Assembly (NCBI GenBank): GCA_933822405.4
Contig: CAKOGP040000001.1
Span: 1,451,647 to 1,515,646 of the forward strand
Source of the DNA: Cylindrotheca closterium
Lineage: Eukaryota > Bacillariophyta > Bacillariophyceae > Bacillariales > Bacillariaceae
Direction of reading: 5' to 3'
Length of the DNA stretch: 64,000 nucleotides
This document shows positions 32,886 through 43,600 of the stretch, in pieces. Both the position numbers and the translations under genes were made by a program. Numbering within the stretch: the first letter of the stretch is position 1; every line of letters starts with the position of its first letter. The notes beneath the pieces were generated by a model. The model searched no databases. It was not told the origin of the DNA and was given only the letters and a program-made list of their open reading frames with translations.

Positions 32886-33245
32886 TGATGATTCGATTCA
32901 TTCACTCACCCCGCTACACAAAACAGTAACTTGCAATTGAACTCCCACATGTGACAACGATCGGTATTTTACACGAATACACTCAATACACACGCTACAT
33001 TCGCAGCCCTCTTCCTGCACAAATTCATTTTGATCTTGAAACGAACAATTGAGACTCGCAAATTTCAACCGTCAATTTTTGCTAGCACAACACATACATG
33101 CACACATACAGCGTACATCATGCATCAACAAACATGCACACATGCACACACCGCATACCACCATACGCATTAAAACTAAAATCAAATCACAATTAGGCGT
33201 CATTTTCAATTTGTTTTTATACTACAGTATATTTATTAAAAAGTT
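32886..33245. other. Convergent intergenic gap with CA-rich tract
   Basis: It lies between two tail-to-tail genes. A run of acatgc/acacac repeats covers about 33085-33165, and TACAGTA is at 33223-33229. No gene recognised. Confidence 0.5.
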
Positions 33246-34598
33246 TCAAGATAGTAACAATCTTGACTCTTCCAACTTGGTTTGGACCTCCTTTGCTGGC
33301 CACAAGGATTCTAATTCGTGTTGCAGGTCTTTGGTTTCTTGCAAGGATTGTACAATTTTGGATATTCTTGACCACCAAAGAGAAACGTCTTGTGGTTTCT
33401 TTGCGTGCAACTGTATGAATGGCAAGTGTTGTCCTAGTTTGGGTCGATTGGAAACGACGGACGAAATGGTAATCATCATTTGATCATGATTGTTGTCGTC
33501 GTTGTTGGCATGATGATCACACTGTATGGTGGAATCGCTCGTCAACGCCCACCACCAAGCTTGCTCTTGAGGATGTTGACTTTGAAAGACACCTCCTCTG
33601 TCATTGAGAACGACCAGCGTCGAATATTGAGATGTGTTGTTCTTGTTTTTGTCAGTGCTGTCGTCGTTCTCTGGAGTACTACTGGTATCATCGTATTGTA
33701 TGAGACGAGCCGAGAGGTCAGTGGGGCTATTCCTATCCGAAGTATAAGTTGTAGTGGCGGATGGTAGAATCGCTGAATCGTCTTCTGTTTCATTCGGTGT
33801 TGGTGTCGCAGCCATTTGCATGAGTTCGTCTTCTTCCAATTGCAATTGTTCCTTGTCAAACATCATGATACTATTATTGTTGTTATCATCATTTTCTTCC
33901 AAAGAATCGCATTCCAGGAGCCATCGTTCTAGCTGCTCCGAATAATCGGTTGTGTAATGATCCAATAATAATGATGATGATGATGATGTTGAATTGATTT
34001 CTTGATTTGGTGTTACAAGGACGACGTCCACCGATTGTACGACGCGATGGTCCATCATCTTGACGAGAAATTGTGCACGCTGATAGCAAGATTTCAACCC
34101 TTGTTCGACCGACACATCCAGCGGACGGTTGGTTGCCGTTGGTATCATTTCCATCAAATATATGGAAGTCAACGCCATGGCTCTATACAAATCCGCTTCC
34201 ACTGCCAAGTACTCAAACAATTGTTGTTTCTTCTTGATATCTTGTTGACTTTTGTTGTTGGTATTGTCATCATGTCTCTGTAGTCGCAGTTGCGAGAAAT
34301 ATCTTGCAATGGATTGAGGAATCTTGTCATTATTATTATTGTTATTATCATTATCATCATCACCATTGTGATGGACAAGAAGAAGAAGATGACTCAGACG
34401 ATCGTGGAGTTCCAACAGGGTCGAAATCTGTGGGTAGTCTTGTGACGAGGAGAATGGTTCCGAAAAGAGCTCCTGGAAAACTTCCACGGCATTGGAAAGA
34501 CATGCCTTGCTTTCTTCCGAAGCCACCAAGGGAGTTGGTATTAATAGAGAAGGACTACTACTATTACTACCAGTACCACTTTTGCTAGTATCGTCCAT
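33246..34598 (-). CDS. Low-complexity protein of unknown function
   Basis: A single exon of 450 residues from the ATG at 34598 (MDDTSKSGTGSN). A helical N-terminal half contains CLSNAVEVFQELFSEPF, LLELHDRLSHLLLLV and EYLAVEADLYRAMALTSIYL, which might form a small helical bundle. Runs of Asp/Asn and Ser (for example near residues 75-90 and 230-240) are coded by gat/aat microsatellites on this strand. The C-terminus (DVSLWWSRISKIVQSLQET) is again helical with a Trp pair. I do not recognise a family. The ordered blocks between the repeats suggest a real protein. Confidence 0.6.
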   Translation of the reverse strand: MDDTSKSGTGSNSSSPSLLIPTPLVASEESKACLSNAVEVFQELFSEPFSSSQDYPQISTLLELHDRLSHLLLLVHHNGDDDNDNNNNNNDKIPQSIARYFSQLRLQRHDDNTNNKSQQDIKKKQQLFEYLAVEADLYRAMALTSIYLMEMIPTATNRPLDVSVEQGLKSCYQRAQFLVKMMDHRVVQSVDVVLVTPNQEINSTSSSSSLLLDHYTTDYSEQLERWLLECDSLEENDDNNNNSIMMFDKEQLQLEEDELMQMAATPTPNETEDDSAILPSATTTYTSDRNSPTDLSARLIQYDDTSSTPENDDSTDKNKNNTSQYSTLVVLNDRGGVFQSQHPQEQAWWWALTSDSTIQCDHHANNDDNNHDQMMITISSVVSNRPKLGQHLPFIQLHAKKPQDVSLWWSRISKIVQSLQETKDLQHELESLWPAKEVQTKLEESRLLLS

Positions 34599-34832
34599 TT
34601 TGTGAAAGGAGCGTGGATTGATGGATTTGTGTTTTTGATAGATTTTTGTATTTTGGTGGTTGGATCTTCGGTTACGCGACGCTATGACGCGTTGCGTTCT
34701 GCTAGTTACGTTACGCGCCAGTCTTGCAAGTACGGGTGAAGGCCAGATCAGACTTCGATCGATTTGCCACAACAAGCAATAATCAATCAGAAGCGCAACG
34801 AGTGCTCTCGTGTCATTTTTCCCAAAACCATC
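34599..34832. promoter_or_regulatory. Divergent promoter with CpG-rich ACGCGT element
   Basis: This 234-nt spacer lies between head-to-head genes. About 34674-34725 is rich in acg/cgt words and includes ACGCGT at 34687-34692, the core of the fungal MCB cell-cycle box. A link to S-phase control of the adjacent histone chaperone is speculative. Confidence 0.4.
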
Positions 34833-35915
34833 ATGCCTTCCTCATCGTCTGCAACAATCATCACTGCGTCTCGCTTAGAGAAGGAAATCAAGGCCATCTT
34901 TGATTCTCCCTCCTTTGAGTTTGAAAACGAGTCGGAAAAGAGCATTCGCAAGCAAGTCATGGAACGATTGGGGATGGACGGCAAATTTCCTTCCGACAAG
35001 AAGGAACTTTTCAAAAAGGTCATCGCTCAAGTCGTGCAGGAACGAGCGGATGATGATGACGATGGTGACGACGGTGCCGATGACGATAATGGTGAAGACA
35101 GTGATGAGGAAAGTCACAAGTCTGACATCGAGAGCAATGATGATGATGATGATGGTGATGATGGTGTTGATGATGATGCTGGTAGCGACCTTTTAGACAG
35201 CGACGAGGACGATCAAAATGTTGATCCCGCTCCCAAGGCTCGCAAGAAACTTTCCAAGAAGAAAGAATCGCCCATCAAGAAAAAGAAAGTAGTAAAAAAG
35301 ACAAAGGAAACATCCAAGGCATCCAAATCTACTACCAACAAAACCAAAAAGTCGACCAAGAAGTCCTCCTCTCCAACCACCACCTCTGCTGCTTCGACTC
35401 CCGCGTATGCCTCGTATGGCACAAAAGTCCAAAGCCTCCTCAAATTGGGCCAAGCCATGCGATTTGGCCCTCGCCTCCATGCAGGCCTAAAGGATATGCA
35501 AGACGACGACGAGCGCATCGAAGCCTTGACCAAGCGCTTGCAAGATGCCGGGGCCACTTGGAAGGGTATTGTTCCATCCACCCAAGATATCCAGGCGGCC
35601 AAGGCTGAGAAAAAGCGTAAAGACGATTTGGATGGTTTGGATACCTCCTTGATTATTCAAGAAGGACGGGGTCGTCGCAATCGTGGATCCGTCAATTATG
35701 CCCTTCCTTCTGCCTTGGAAGATGACGAGGATGCTGATGAAAAAATTGAAGAAGAAGAAGAGGAGGTCAAGCGACCCACAAAGAAACGCAAGAGTCCCAA
35801 GAAGAAACAAGACGATGATGATGACGATGATGATGATGATGGAGACTTTCAAGGTGACAGCAGTGATGGGGAGGATGACTTTGGTTCGGATGCCGAATTA
35901 GAAGACTACTCGTAG
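34833..35915 (+). CDS. HIRIP3/CHZ-type histone chaperone with DEK C-terminal-like domain
   Basis: A single exon of 360 residues. Residues about 10-65 (RLEKEIKAIFDS, SEKSIRKQVMERLGMDG, KELFKKVIAQVVQE) look like the small DEK_C fold that opens HIRIP3-like proteins. An Asp-rich stretch (68-140) and a Lys-rich stretch (145-185) follow. Residues about 195-285 (GQAMRFGPRLHAGLKDM, DDERIEALTKRLQDAG, LDTSLIIQEGRGRRNRG) fit the CHZ/HIRIP3 histone-binding block. The C-terminus is again acidic (DDDDDDDDDDGDFQ). Homologues bind H2A-H2B or H2A.Z-H2B dimers in the nucleus. The acidic runs are long GAT/GAC repeats. Confidence 0.8.
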   Translation: MPSSSSATIITASRLEKEIKAIFDSPSFEFENESEKSIRKQVMERLGMDGKFPSDKKELFKKVIAQVVQERADDDDDGDDGADDDNGEDSDEESHKSDIESNDDDDDGDDGVDDDAGSDLLDSDEDDQNVDPAPKARKKLSKKKESPIKKKKVVKKTKETSKASKSTTNKTKKSTKKSSSPTTTSAASTPAYASYGTKVQSLLKLGQAMRFGPRLHAGLKDMQDDDERIEALTKRLQDAGATWKGIVPSTQDIQAAKAEKKRKDDLDGLDTSLIIQEGRGRRNRGSVNYALPSALEDDEDADEKIEEEEEEVKRPTKKRKSPKKKQDDDDDDDDDDGDFQGDSSDGEDDFGSDAELEDYS

Positions 35916-36314
35916 TTAGTAGTAGCGGGCCAGCAACTGCTTTGCCTTTCCATGTATGTATTGGGCGAGCAGTCTCGATATTTGTAAATATCGAAATATA
36001 TAGATTTATGGAGGTACTGTATGAATAAAATATAATACTGTAAGAGGTGCAACCTCCTCGTAATGTACACGAATCCTCTACAAAAGTACAAGTAGCAAGA
36101 ATATCGCAGTGAAAACATTATTTTCATTTTGGTCAGGATTTGGTCCAATGATACTAAGTTAGCTCCTTTCCAAGGATTCTTCGGTTGGCTTCGTCGGAAA
36201 TCAAACGAGTCGAAACAATCGATCGCTGACGAGCAACCAACTGCATCAAGAATAATAACACTTGGGCATTGTCTAAAGCAATATTAATACATCCACTATA
36301 GAACATAATCAAAC
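35916..36314. other. Intergenic gap before Rpt6
   Basis: This holds the 3' flank of the histone chaperone gene and the Rpt6 promoter. TACTGTA occurs twice, at 36015-36021 and 36036-36042. No ORF of note. Confidence 0.5.
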
Positions 36315-37673
36315 ATGTCTGCGGCAGTGGCATCAGCAGAAAAGATTGGAAGTCTAGATCCTTATTATGCCTCCAAAATTGGAGAGCTCAGTGAGGTATG
36401 TAATTATTATACGATTGCCATTGGAATTGAATTGAATTGAATTGGATAGTATGTTTTCTCTTCCCCAATGGCACACGAACAATCATGCACAATCATGTAT
36501 CATGATCATGATCATTGTCTAACATTTTTCTTCTCAATATTGTAAATACAGACGGTTCAAGAACGTTTGGCTGATTTGCAACGTCTGAAGGCTCGTCGTA
36601 ACGAATTGAATGCCAAGGTGCGAATGCTCCGAGAAGAACTGCATCATTTGCAAGAGCCGGGATCCTATGTTGGCGAAGTCGTCAAGCAAATGGGACAAAA
36701 CAAGGTGCTAGTAAAGATCAATCCAGAGGGAAAGTATGTGGTTGATCTGGATCAGACACAAATAGATATCAAGGACTTGGCTCCCAACACTCGAGTTGCC
36801 TTACGAAATGATTCCTACACCTTGCACAAGATTCTGCCAACCAAGGTCGATCCTTTGGTCAGTCTCATGAAGGTGGAAGCTGTTCCAGATTCAACATACG
36901 ATATGATTGGTGGTCTAGAGAAGCAAGTTATGGAAATCAAGGAAGTCATTGAGCTTCCAATCAAGCATCCAGAACTGTTTGAGAGTTTGGGAGTGGCTCA
37001 ACCCAAGGGTGTCTTGTTGTATGGACCACCCGGAACAGGAAAGACATTGTTAGCAAGAGCAGTGGCCCATCACACAGACTGTACCTTTATTCGCGTTTCG
37101 GGAGCTGAATTGGTGCAAAAGTATATCGGTGAAGGTAGTAGAATGGTCCGTGAACTCTTTGTCATGGCTCGCGAAGCCGCCCCTTCCATCATCTTTATGG
37201 ATGAAATTGATTCCATCGGTCAAGCTCGTGGGGGTGCTGGAGGTGGTGATTCTGAGGTTCAAAGAACAATGTTGGAACTTTTGAATCAATTGGATGGTTT
37301 CGAACCAGCACAAAACATCAAGGTGGTCATGGCTACCAATCGTATTGATATTTTGGATTCTGCCCTTCTTCGACCCGGAAGAATTGATCGTAAGATTGAA
37401 TTCCCCAACCCTAATACTGAAAACAGAATGGCCATTATGAAGATTCACTCCAGAAAAATGAACTTGTTGAGAAATCTTGATCTTGAAGCCATTGCCGAAA
37501 AGATGAACAATTCCAGTGGTGCCGAATGTAAGGCTGTCTGTACGGAAGCTGGTATGTTTGCACTAAGGGAAAGAAGAGTGCACGTGACACAAGAAGATTT
37601 CGAAATGGCTGTCGCAAAGGTCATGAAGAAGGATGGAGACTCGAACATTAGTTTGCAAAGACTGTGGAAGTAA
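36315..37673 (+). CDS. RPT6: 26S proteasome regulatory ATPase Rpt6
   Basis: Two exons, 36315-36395 and 36552-37673, give 400 residues. Exon 1 encodes [20 protein letters not shown] and the start of the coiled coil. Exon 2 has the OB-fold ([23 protein letters not shown] trimmed at its ends), then the AAA domain: Walker A GPPGTGKT, Walker B IIFMDEID, and Arg-finger/second-region motif [14 protein letters not shown]. The sequence after the coiled coil, [15 protein letters not shown], is characteristic of Rpt6/PSMC5. It is one of six ATPases in the 19S base that unfold substrates for the 20S core. The C-terminus SLQRLWK fits an Rpt6-type tail. Confidence 0.98.
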
Positions 37674-37804
37674 AAAGTACTACACTTTGATGTTACTACT
37701 CGGATACTAGAAACCAAAATGTATTATCAGACGTCGACTATTAATACTCGTACAGTGTTCCTATGATTTTTTATATGCCTAGGTAGGAATTATCATCATC
37801 ATCA

Positions 37805-39155
37805 TCATTTACCCAGCTTCATGGCTATCCGCATGGCCAACGATAGCATGACAGAAAACAGAAACTGAACCTTGGCGGTCCCCCCGACGTGCGGGTTCAA
37901 TGCTGCACCATCTTTGTTGTAGATTGCTACTAGCTCTTTCCTTGCCACTCGAAAGGATAGCAGTGGAAATAATCGAGCCGCAGAATAGGAATGAATTCCC
38001 CAGTCGTAAATCACCAGCAGGTAGGCAATGGCAACCATGATACTGTATTCCGTCCGACAAAAGGAAGCACCAAAACGAACTGCAACCGTATTCTTATTGG
38101 CGCTGATATCCGTGTGTCGGTCTCGTAAATTGTTCACAACAATAATGTTGGTTGCTAGTGACGCCACTTGGATCGCATACGGCAACAGACGAAACATGAC
38201 AGTGCTCAATTGATCCACGTCATGATTGGCGGTATACAGAAACACTGGAGTTATTGTGGCCACCAATCCAAAGTACAAAAACACAAAGATGTCTCCCAGT
38301 CCAAGGTAGGCAATGGAAAGATCCGACAATCCAATGTATCCCAGAGGCCATGGTCCGCCAGTGCTACAATTCAGGAGAGAACACGGCAGCGCAAATCAGC
38401 ATGTACGTTCCGATAAGGTTCATTCATTCATTCTATCGAATCAATCATCAACAGGTCGGTGCACTCACTAGGCAAATGCGTTGAATATAGAAGTCGCCAC
38501 AATTCCAATCATTATCACATGGTGATTTGGATCTCCAGACACGCTGGATATGAAACCCAATCCCAACAAGAGTGCCAATCCCAGAACACCACTAGCTGCT
38601 GCAGCTGTTTGGAATGGTGTGAGCCATCCCTTTTGTGTCGCTCGAGCTTGACCAACCCGCTTGTCCGTATCCGCACCCTTGAACGACATACATATATTAG
38701 AAAACAACTGCCTATGCAAGGCGAATGAATGAGCGATACATGCAAACATTTTTTGTTCAACCTACCTTGACAAAATCAGCATAATCATTGTGCAAATTTG
38801 TACCCAACTATAGAGGGAAAGCTCAGATGAGACCAGTACTTTCAAGTCAAATTCTCAAATTAAAAATCATCACAATATCACTCACTTGTATCAGCATACA
38901 AAACAAGGCCCACTTGCAATTCAGCCATAGATAGGAAGCTCGTTCGACATTTTTAATGGTTGCCAATCCCACACTGTACCCAACCAACACCGGTGACAGC
39001 GACGCGGTCAATGTATGGGGCCGGCTTGCAACAAGCCAAACTTTCCACAATGGAGGTCTCTTGGAAACTGCCGTCGGTTGTGGGCTCATGGTGTCGTGAT
39101 GGATTGACGAACTTTGTGGATGCAACAATGAATGCAAGTGATGATGATCTTGCAT
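37805..39155 (-). CDS. menA: 1,4-dihydroxy-2-naphthoate prenyltransferase MenA (UbiA family)
   Basis: Four exons, 39155-38886, 38807-38766 (only 42 nt), 38677-38469 and 38363-37805, give 359 residues. Joining exons 1-3 restores ALFCMLIQLGTNLHNDYADF followed by VKGADTDKRVGQARAT, the first UbiA Asp-rich site (NDYxDF..GADTD). The second site is NNLRDRHTDISANKNTVAV. About eight hydrophobic segments are visible. MenA attaches the prenyl or phytyl chain to 1,4-dihydroxy-2-naphthoate in phylloquinone/menaquinone synthesis, expected at plastid membranes. The predicted N-terminus (MQDHHHLHSLLHP) is His-rich, without a signal peptide, so a further 5' exon may be missing. Confidence 0.93.
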
Positions 39156-39276
39156 GGAGGCGATGCGATGTTTGAAGTTCCACAAATTTGACTAGTTCGA
39201 TGCAGTATCCGACAAATTAGACTACTGTACTGTAGTTCGATCCTAACGCCAACCGTATCCAACCAAACCTAATACT

Positions 39277-40302
39277 CTACAGCACTAATAGTCTTTGACC
39301 TACAAAAAAGGGTGCTTCTTTGCCTCCGATCTTGTCACATAGTTTCTTCTTCTCGAGGCTTTCGACTGGCGTCATGATCTTTAATGTTTTGAGTTCATTG
39401 TCGGTGCCTCCTGGTCTCACCAGCTCTGCCAAGACTGACAAAAGTTCCGTGATTTCGGTCGTTGGAAGTTTCACCCCTGGATTTCGTTTCTTGAAATCAT
39501 TCTCTAGCTCTGATTTTCGAAAATATAATGGTGATATCTTTTTCCCGTCCCCTTCCTCAAAGGTGAAATCCTTGTAGTAGAACATGGGTACCTTTCCTTC
39601 AGCGAGATCTTCTTGACCTGTGATTGCAAGGGCATCCTCAATATCATCGGCTGCAGGTGCAACTGGTGCAATAATGAAAAAGAAACAATAACATCAGATA
39701 TATTGTACACAAAAGCAACCATTCATTCATTCAGATAATGACCAATCCAACTCACTTCGAAAAATGTTTCCAGGAGTTGACTTGCTGACAAGAGTAATTG
39801 CTGAATCCAGTGGAACGCTGGATACCCGAGCCTTTGTCCATGGGTTCGTTCCAATTTCTTCCTTTGGTTTTCCTTCTGCTTTTGCCTCAGCGATTGCTTT
39901 GTTGGCACTGTCCTTGGCAACCTCCAAGATACGAGCCGCCTCTCCATAGGTGGTGAAGAAGTAACCCGTCACCTTTGCATCCTCACCAACCACCATAAAG
40001 GGGATACCTCTCTTGTCGACAATTGTAAAGGTCGGTACAGGATGCAACAGTTCAGCAACATCAGTCGTTGATAGCAGTCCCTGTTTTGGGCTGTCCTCAG
40101 CAAGGACAACTTTTGGATTTAGCAGCAGTGACGTATACGTACTAGCTATAAAGATTGACTGTAGAATCCATTTCCGTCGACTTGAGGATATAATTCCAGT
40201 ACCTTCCTCATTACAGATCGATTTCTTTGTTCCCAGTGTCAGCGCCAAACATGGTGCAACAAGCAATGAAAGCAATACTCCAACAGCAAGAAAGGCCTTC
40301 AT
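39277..40302 (-). CDS. TIC22: Tic22-family plastid protein
   Basis: Two exons, 40302-39756 and 39662-39277, give 310 residues. MKAFLAVGVLLSLLVAPCLA is a signal peptide. A second hydrophobic segment preceded by a twin Arg (SSRRKWILQSIFIAS) ends in VVLAEDSP, like a thylakoid-transfer signal. The Tic22 fold follows: HPVPTFTIVDKRGIPFMV, VTGYFFTTYGEAARIL, VPLDSAITLV, then VPMFYYKDFTFEEGDGKKIS and PLYFRKSELENDFKKRNP in exon 2. Plant Tic22 is a chaperone between the envelope membranes; the cyanobacterial one is periplasmic/lumenal. An ATG at 40365 would add 21 residues but bury the signal peptide. Confidence 0.87.
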
Positions 40303-40630
40303 TTTATTGGCATTTTGCAGATGACGGTTATGTGTAATTGTTTCTAAGGTCTTCAATAGTGTCATTTTCCGATTTTTCGTGATACTTATGAGAAAATGTC
40401 ACCTTCGCAAATCTTATTCCCCCAATTAAGCCCTGTGCTGAAGTCATATGTAAGGCTTCTGATGGTCTTTTAAGTCCTAGCCGCTGTTGGCATTAATAAT
40501 AGATATCAGTACGGACTTTATGTACTAGTTTCTACTGTGCTTTCGGCATTTGGAGTGCGAAACGAAGAGCTGCTGAGTGCTGCAGCTTGACCTCTTGTTT
40601 CTTCATCCTACTCACAGGCAGAGTGCCACC
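40303..40630. promoter_or_regulatory. Divergent promoter between Tic22 and the Cache receptor
   Basis: This 328-nt spacer lies between two head-to-head start codons. It is unremarkable in sequence; a GCCACC context directly precedes the receptor ATG at 40631. Confidence 0.5.
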
Positions 40631-43600
40631 ATGGATACGAAAGAAGATAATCCGGGCCAAACCATTGAGCGCCCCGACGAGTCTGAGGTAATGCCTGGCA
40701 ATCCTCCAGAAACGGCACCGATGACCCACAGCGATAGGGAGAAGTCGGTGGCGTTTTCAGAAGAGAGTTCAGGATTTTCCAAAGTCCACAAAAAGTTTAC
40801 CAGCGGAAATGCCGCTCCTCGCCGCCGCAGTGTCACATCGTCTTCCAATCATTCATCTATGGCCTTGAGAAGACAGCCTATAGATGAACTTTTGGTTCCT
40901 CGAGGTAGCGTGAGCCACCCTGGCGATACCACTGTTGCTTCGTCTCAAGCAGCGGAGAGTGATTTTGAGGACGAATACCGCAATGATATATTGTACAAAA
41001 CTTGTTTACGGCCTGGGTATACGCTGAACAAGCAGCTGATGCTTTCCTTTGGGATCATCAATGTTATCACAATCATTTTTGTTTTGGTTGTTTGCATTGT
41101 TGTAGCATTCACTGCGGGAGACACATTGAAAGAGATTAATGCAATTGAGTTTGAAATGTTGGCACAAGAGAGGCAAGGCACTACAGCCAGGTATCTTGCC
41201 GAGTCTCTAGACCAGAGGCTAATGCTTTTCGACACTATTAGAATTATTGTTGAAGCAACGCAAGACAGGTTTGAAGGTTATCCTGAAGCATCGGACGATT
41301 TTGTTCCCTTTCCCGATGTTCTTTCCAACTCAAGTAGATACCCTATATCTGTGGATCCCGCACCCTTCGATTGGCAACTAGAACCAAACATCGACGAAAA
41401 CAACTACGACGAGTTCTTGCATTCAGAGGCCCGTTGGGATTTCTATAAATTCCGACCTGCAAATGCAGCACGTGCTGGATTTCTGATTCAGGGAACTTGC
41501 GATCCTTCTGTTACGGATAGCTCTGCACAGGGATACTATGAAAATTGTACGGATGCAAATAATAACTTGACTACCGGAGGAATTATAGCCCCGTCTCCTA
41601 CAACAGAAATGATCCATCGAAAGGCAAGCGATCTTACTCCCCTCATGAGAACTCTGTTTGAAGCCAGAAGTGAAATCCGAGATCTTGGATTGTACTTCAA
41701 GAATAGTGGTGCAGGTGCTTCTTTCAACTACCCTCAGTACACTACCGGCAATGGGGTTTACACTTCTCTTGGATGCGAATGGATGAATCTACCAAATCCA
41801 TTGGATCCGACCAAACCACTAGGCACCCAAGAAGAAATCGATCGATGCCACCCGAACGAAGAGTCAGTGTCTGTCCGAGAATACAACCCTTTGGAGAGAG
41901 AGTGGTGTATTTTCATGGCTCAAAATCCTGATATCATACCAGCTTTTGTTGGGCCTGATTCATGGAACCCGGGCTCTTATCTGTTGACGGTTGGCCAAGG
42001 TATCTATGATCGAACCACGAAAGAGTTCATCGCCTGCAGTTATGCTGGAATTCAAATTAGTGCGATTGACAAAGAGTTGACGAAATATAAGGTAACTGAA
42101 AACTCGGAAGTATCAATTGTAGTATGGGAAGTTCCCGGGAACATTGCGTCATCTACGAAGCTTGACTCAAAGAATAGGACTGGCGATGCAGTTGTATCAG
42201 TGTTCGATGTCGATCTCGGTTTGGCAAAAGACTCTTGGGATAGATTGTACACCTTGGTCGACTATAGCAAGGAATGGGATCCCAAGGAGGTGGAAGAAGC
42301 TTACGCCAACTTTGCCGTTGATGATGACACCTATCTTGTTGCCACACACCCGATGCCACCGATTCCAAGCGAGTATGATCCCAACTATGTACCGATCTTC
42401 CTCATTGTCACATCTACAAAAAAGAGCGATCTACAAGAGGTCGTCAATGACGTGAACGATATCATTGATGAGAATGTGAATCAGGTCAACCTATATGCGA
42501 TCATCATCAGCTGTATCGGGCTCGCTGTTTCCTTCAGCATCATTGTTGTCATGGCACATGTCATTACCGCTCCGCTAAGGTCGATGAACTCCACTGCGAA
42601 CGATATTGTAAACCAATTCGGAGATGCTTCTGCTGAAAATCTGATTTCGAAATCAGATGATTTGTTGAGGGTAAACAGCATTGCACCGAAGACAGAGTTG
42701 AGTGACGTTGTAGCCGAGTTCAACAAAATGGTTGTTTCATTCAGCGGAAAAGGCATGGCAAAGGCTGACAAAGGAAAGCAGGAGGAGGTAGAAAATATCT
42801 TCAACATGAGGAAGTCATTTATTGGGATCTACGAAAGTCGGAAAGACAAATCATTCAAGTGGGATATCACAGCAAAGAAAGAGAGATCCATCGATCCCTT
42901 GGATGAATTGAGTTATCGAAATGAAGGATCAAACTTGATAGATGGAACTGACGACAAGAATGATGTACCTCTTGATATTCAAGGAGCACAAAAGAAGAAA
43001 ACTTCTCCACTGTTTCTCTGGATATCTGTGTTGATTGTAGTCCCTCTGCTGCTCGTTACAATTCTTGTGGCGTCTTTGGTGCTCTCTTCGTACACAGCGA
43101 GCGTGCGGGATTTCCTCAATAGGGCAGAGGGACACTTTCTGGAAGTTGAGAAGTCTGCTCTTACTGTGCATGCCATTCTACGTGCAGATTACGTTGCTGG
43201 CTTGACTTCGAAGTCCATATCGGATCTACACATGTACACACGATTTTCAGCCTGGCAATTGTTTGGTGGATTGAATGCAACCGATTCCTACACTGAGCTT
43301 TTTACCGGTACTGAGCAGTGTAAGGAGTATTCTCCGAATTTTGACGAATGTCCTTACGTTGATACTGTGAATATTTGTGATTGTGATTGGAATGATAATA
43401 GTGTGTTGCGGCAATGCAAGAATTATGATAGTGCAATCGAATCCAGATCCCTGCAGAAACAATACTTTACTGGGCAAACCAATGGAGCCAATCCAGTAAC
43501 CGGAGATCGAAATGCCTCGCGATATCCATTCGAGTCATTCTCACCAGAGACAACTAGTTTTTATACGGACCAGACAACAGTACCAGGTTTTGAAAGCTAT

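Noticed and set aside
33085..33165. CA-rich acatgc repeats as a CRISPR-like array
   Set aside because: Units are short, irregular and contiguous, without unique spacers; this is a eukaryotic microsatellite.
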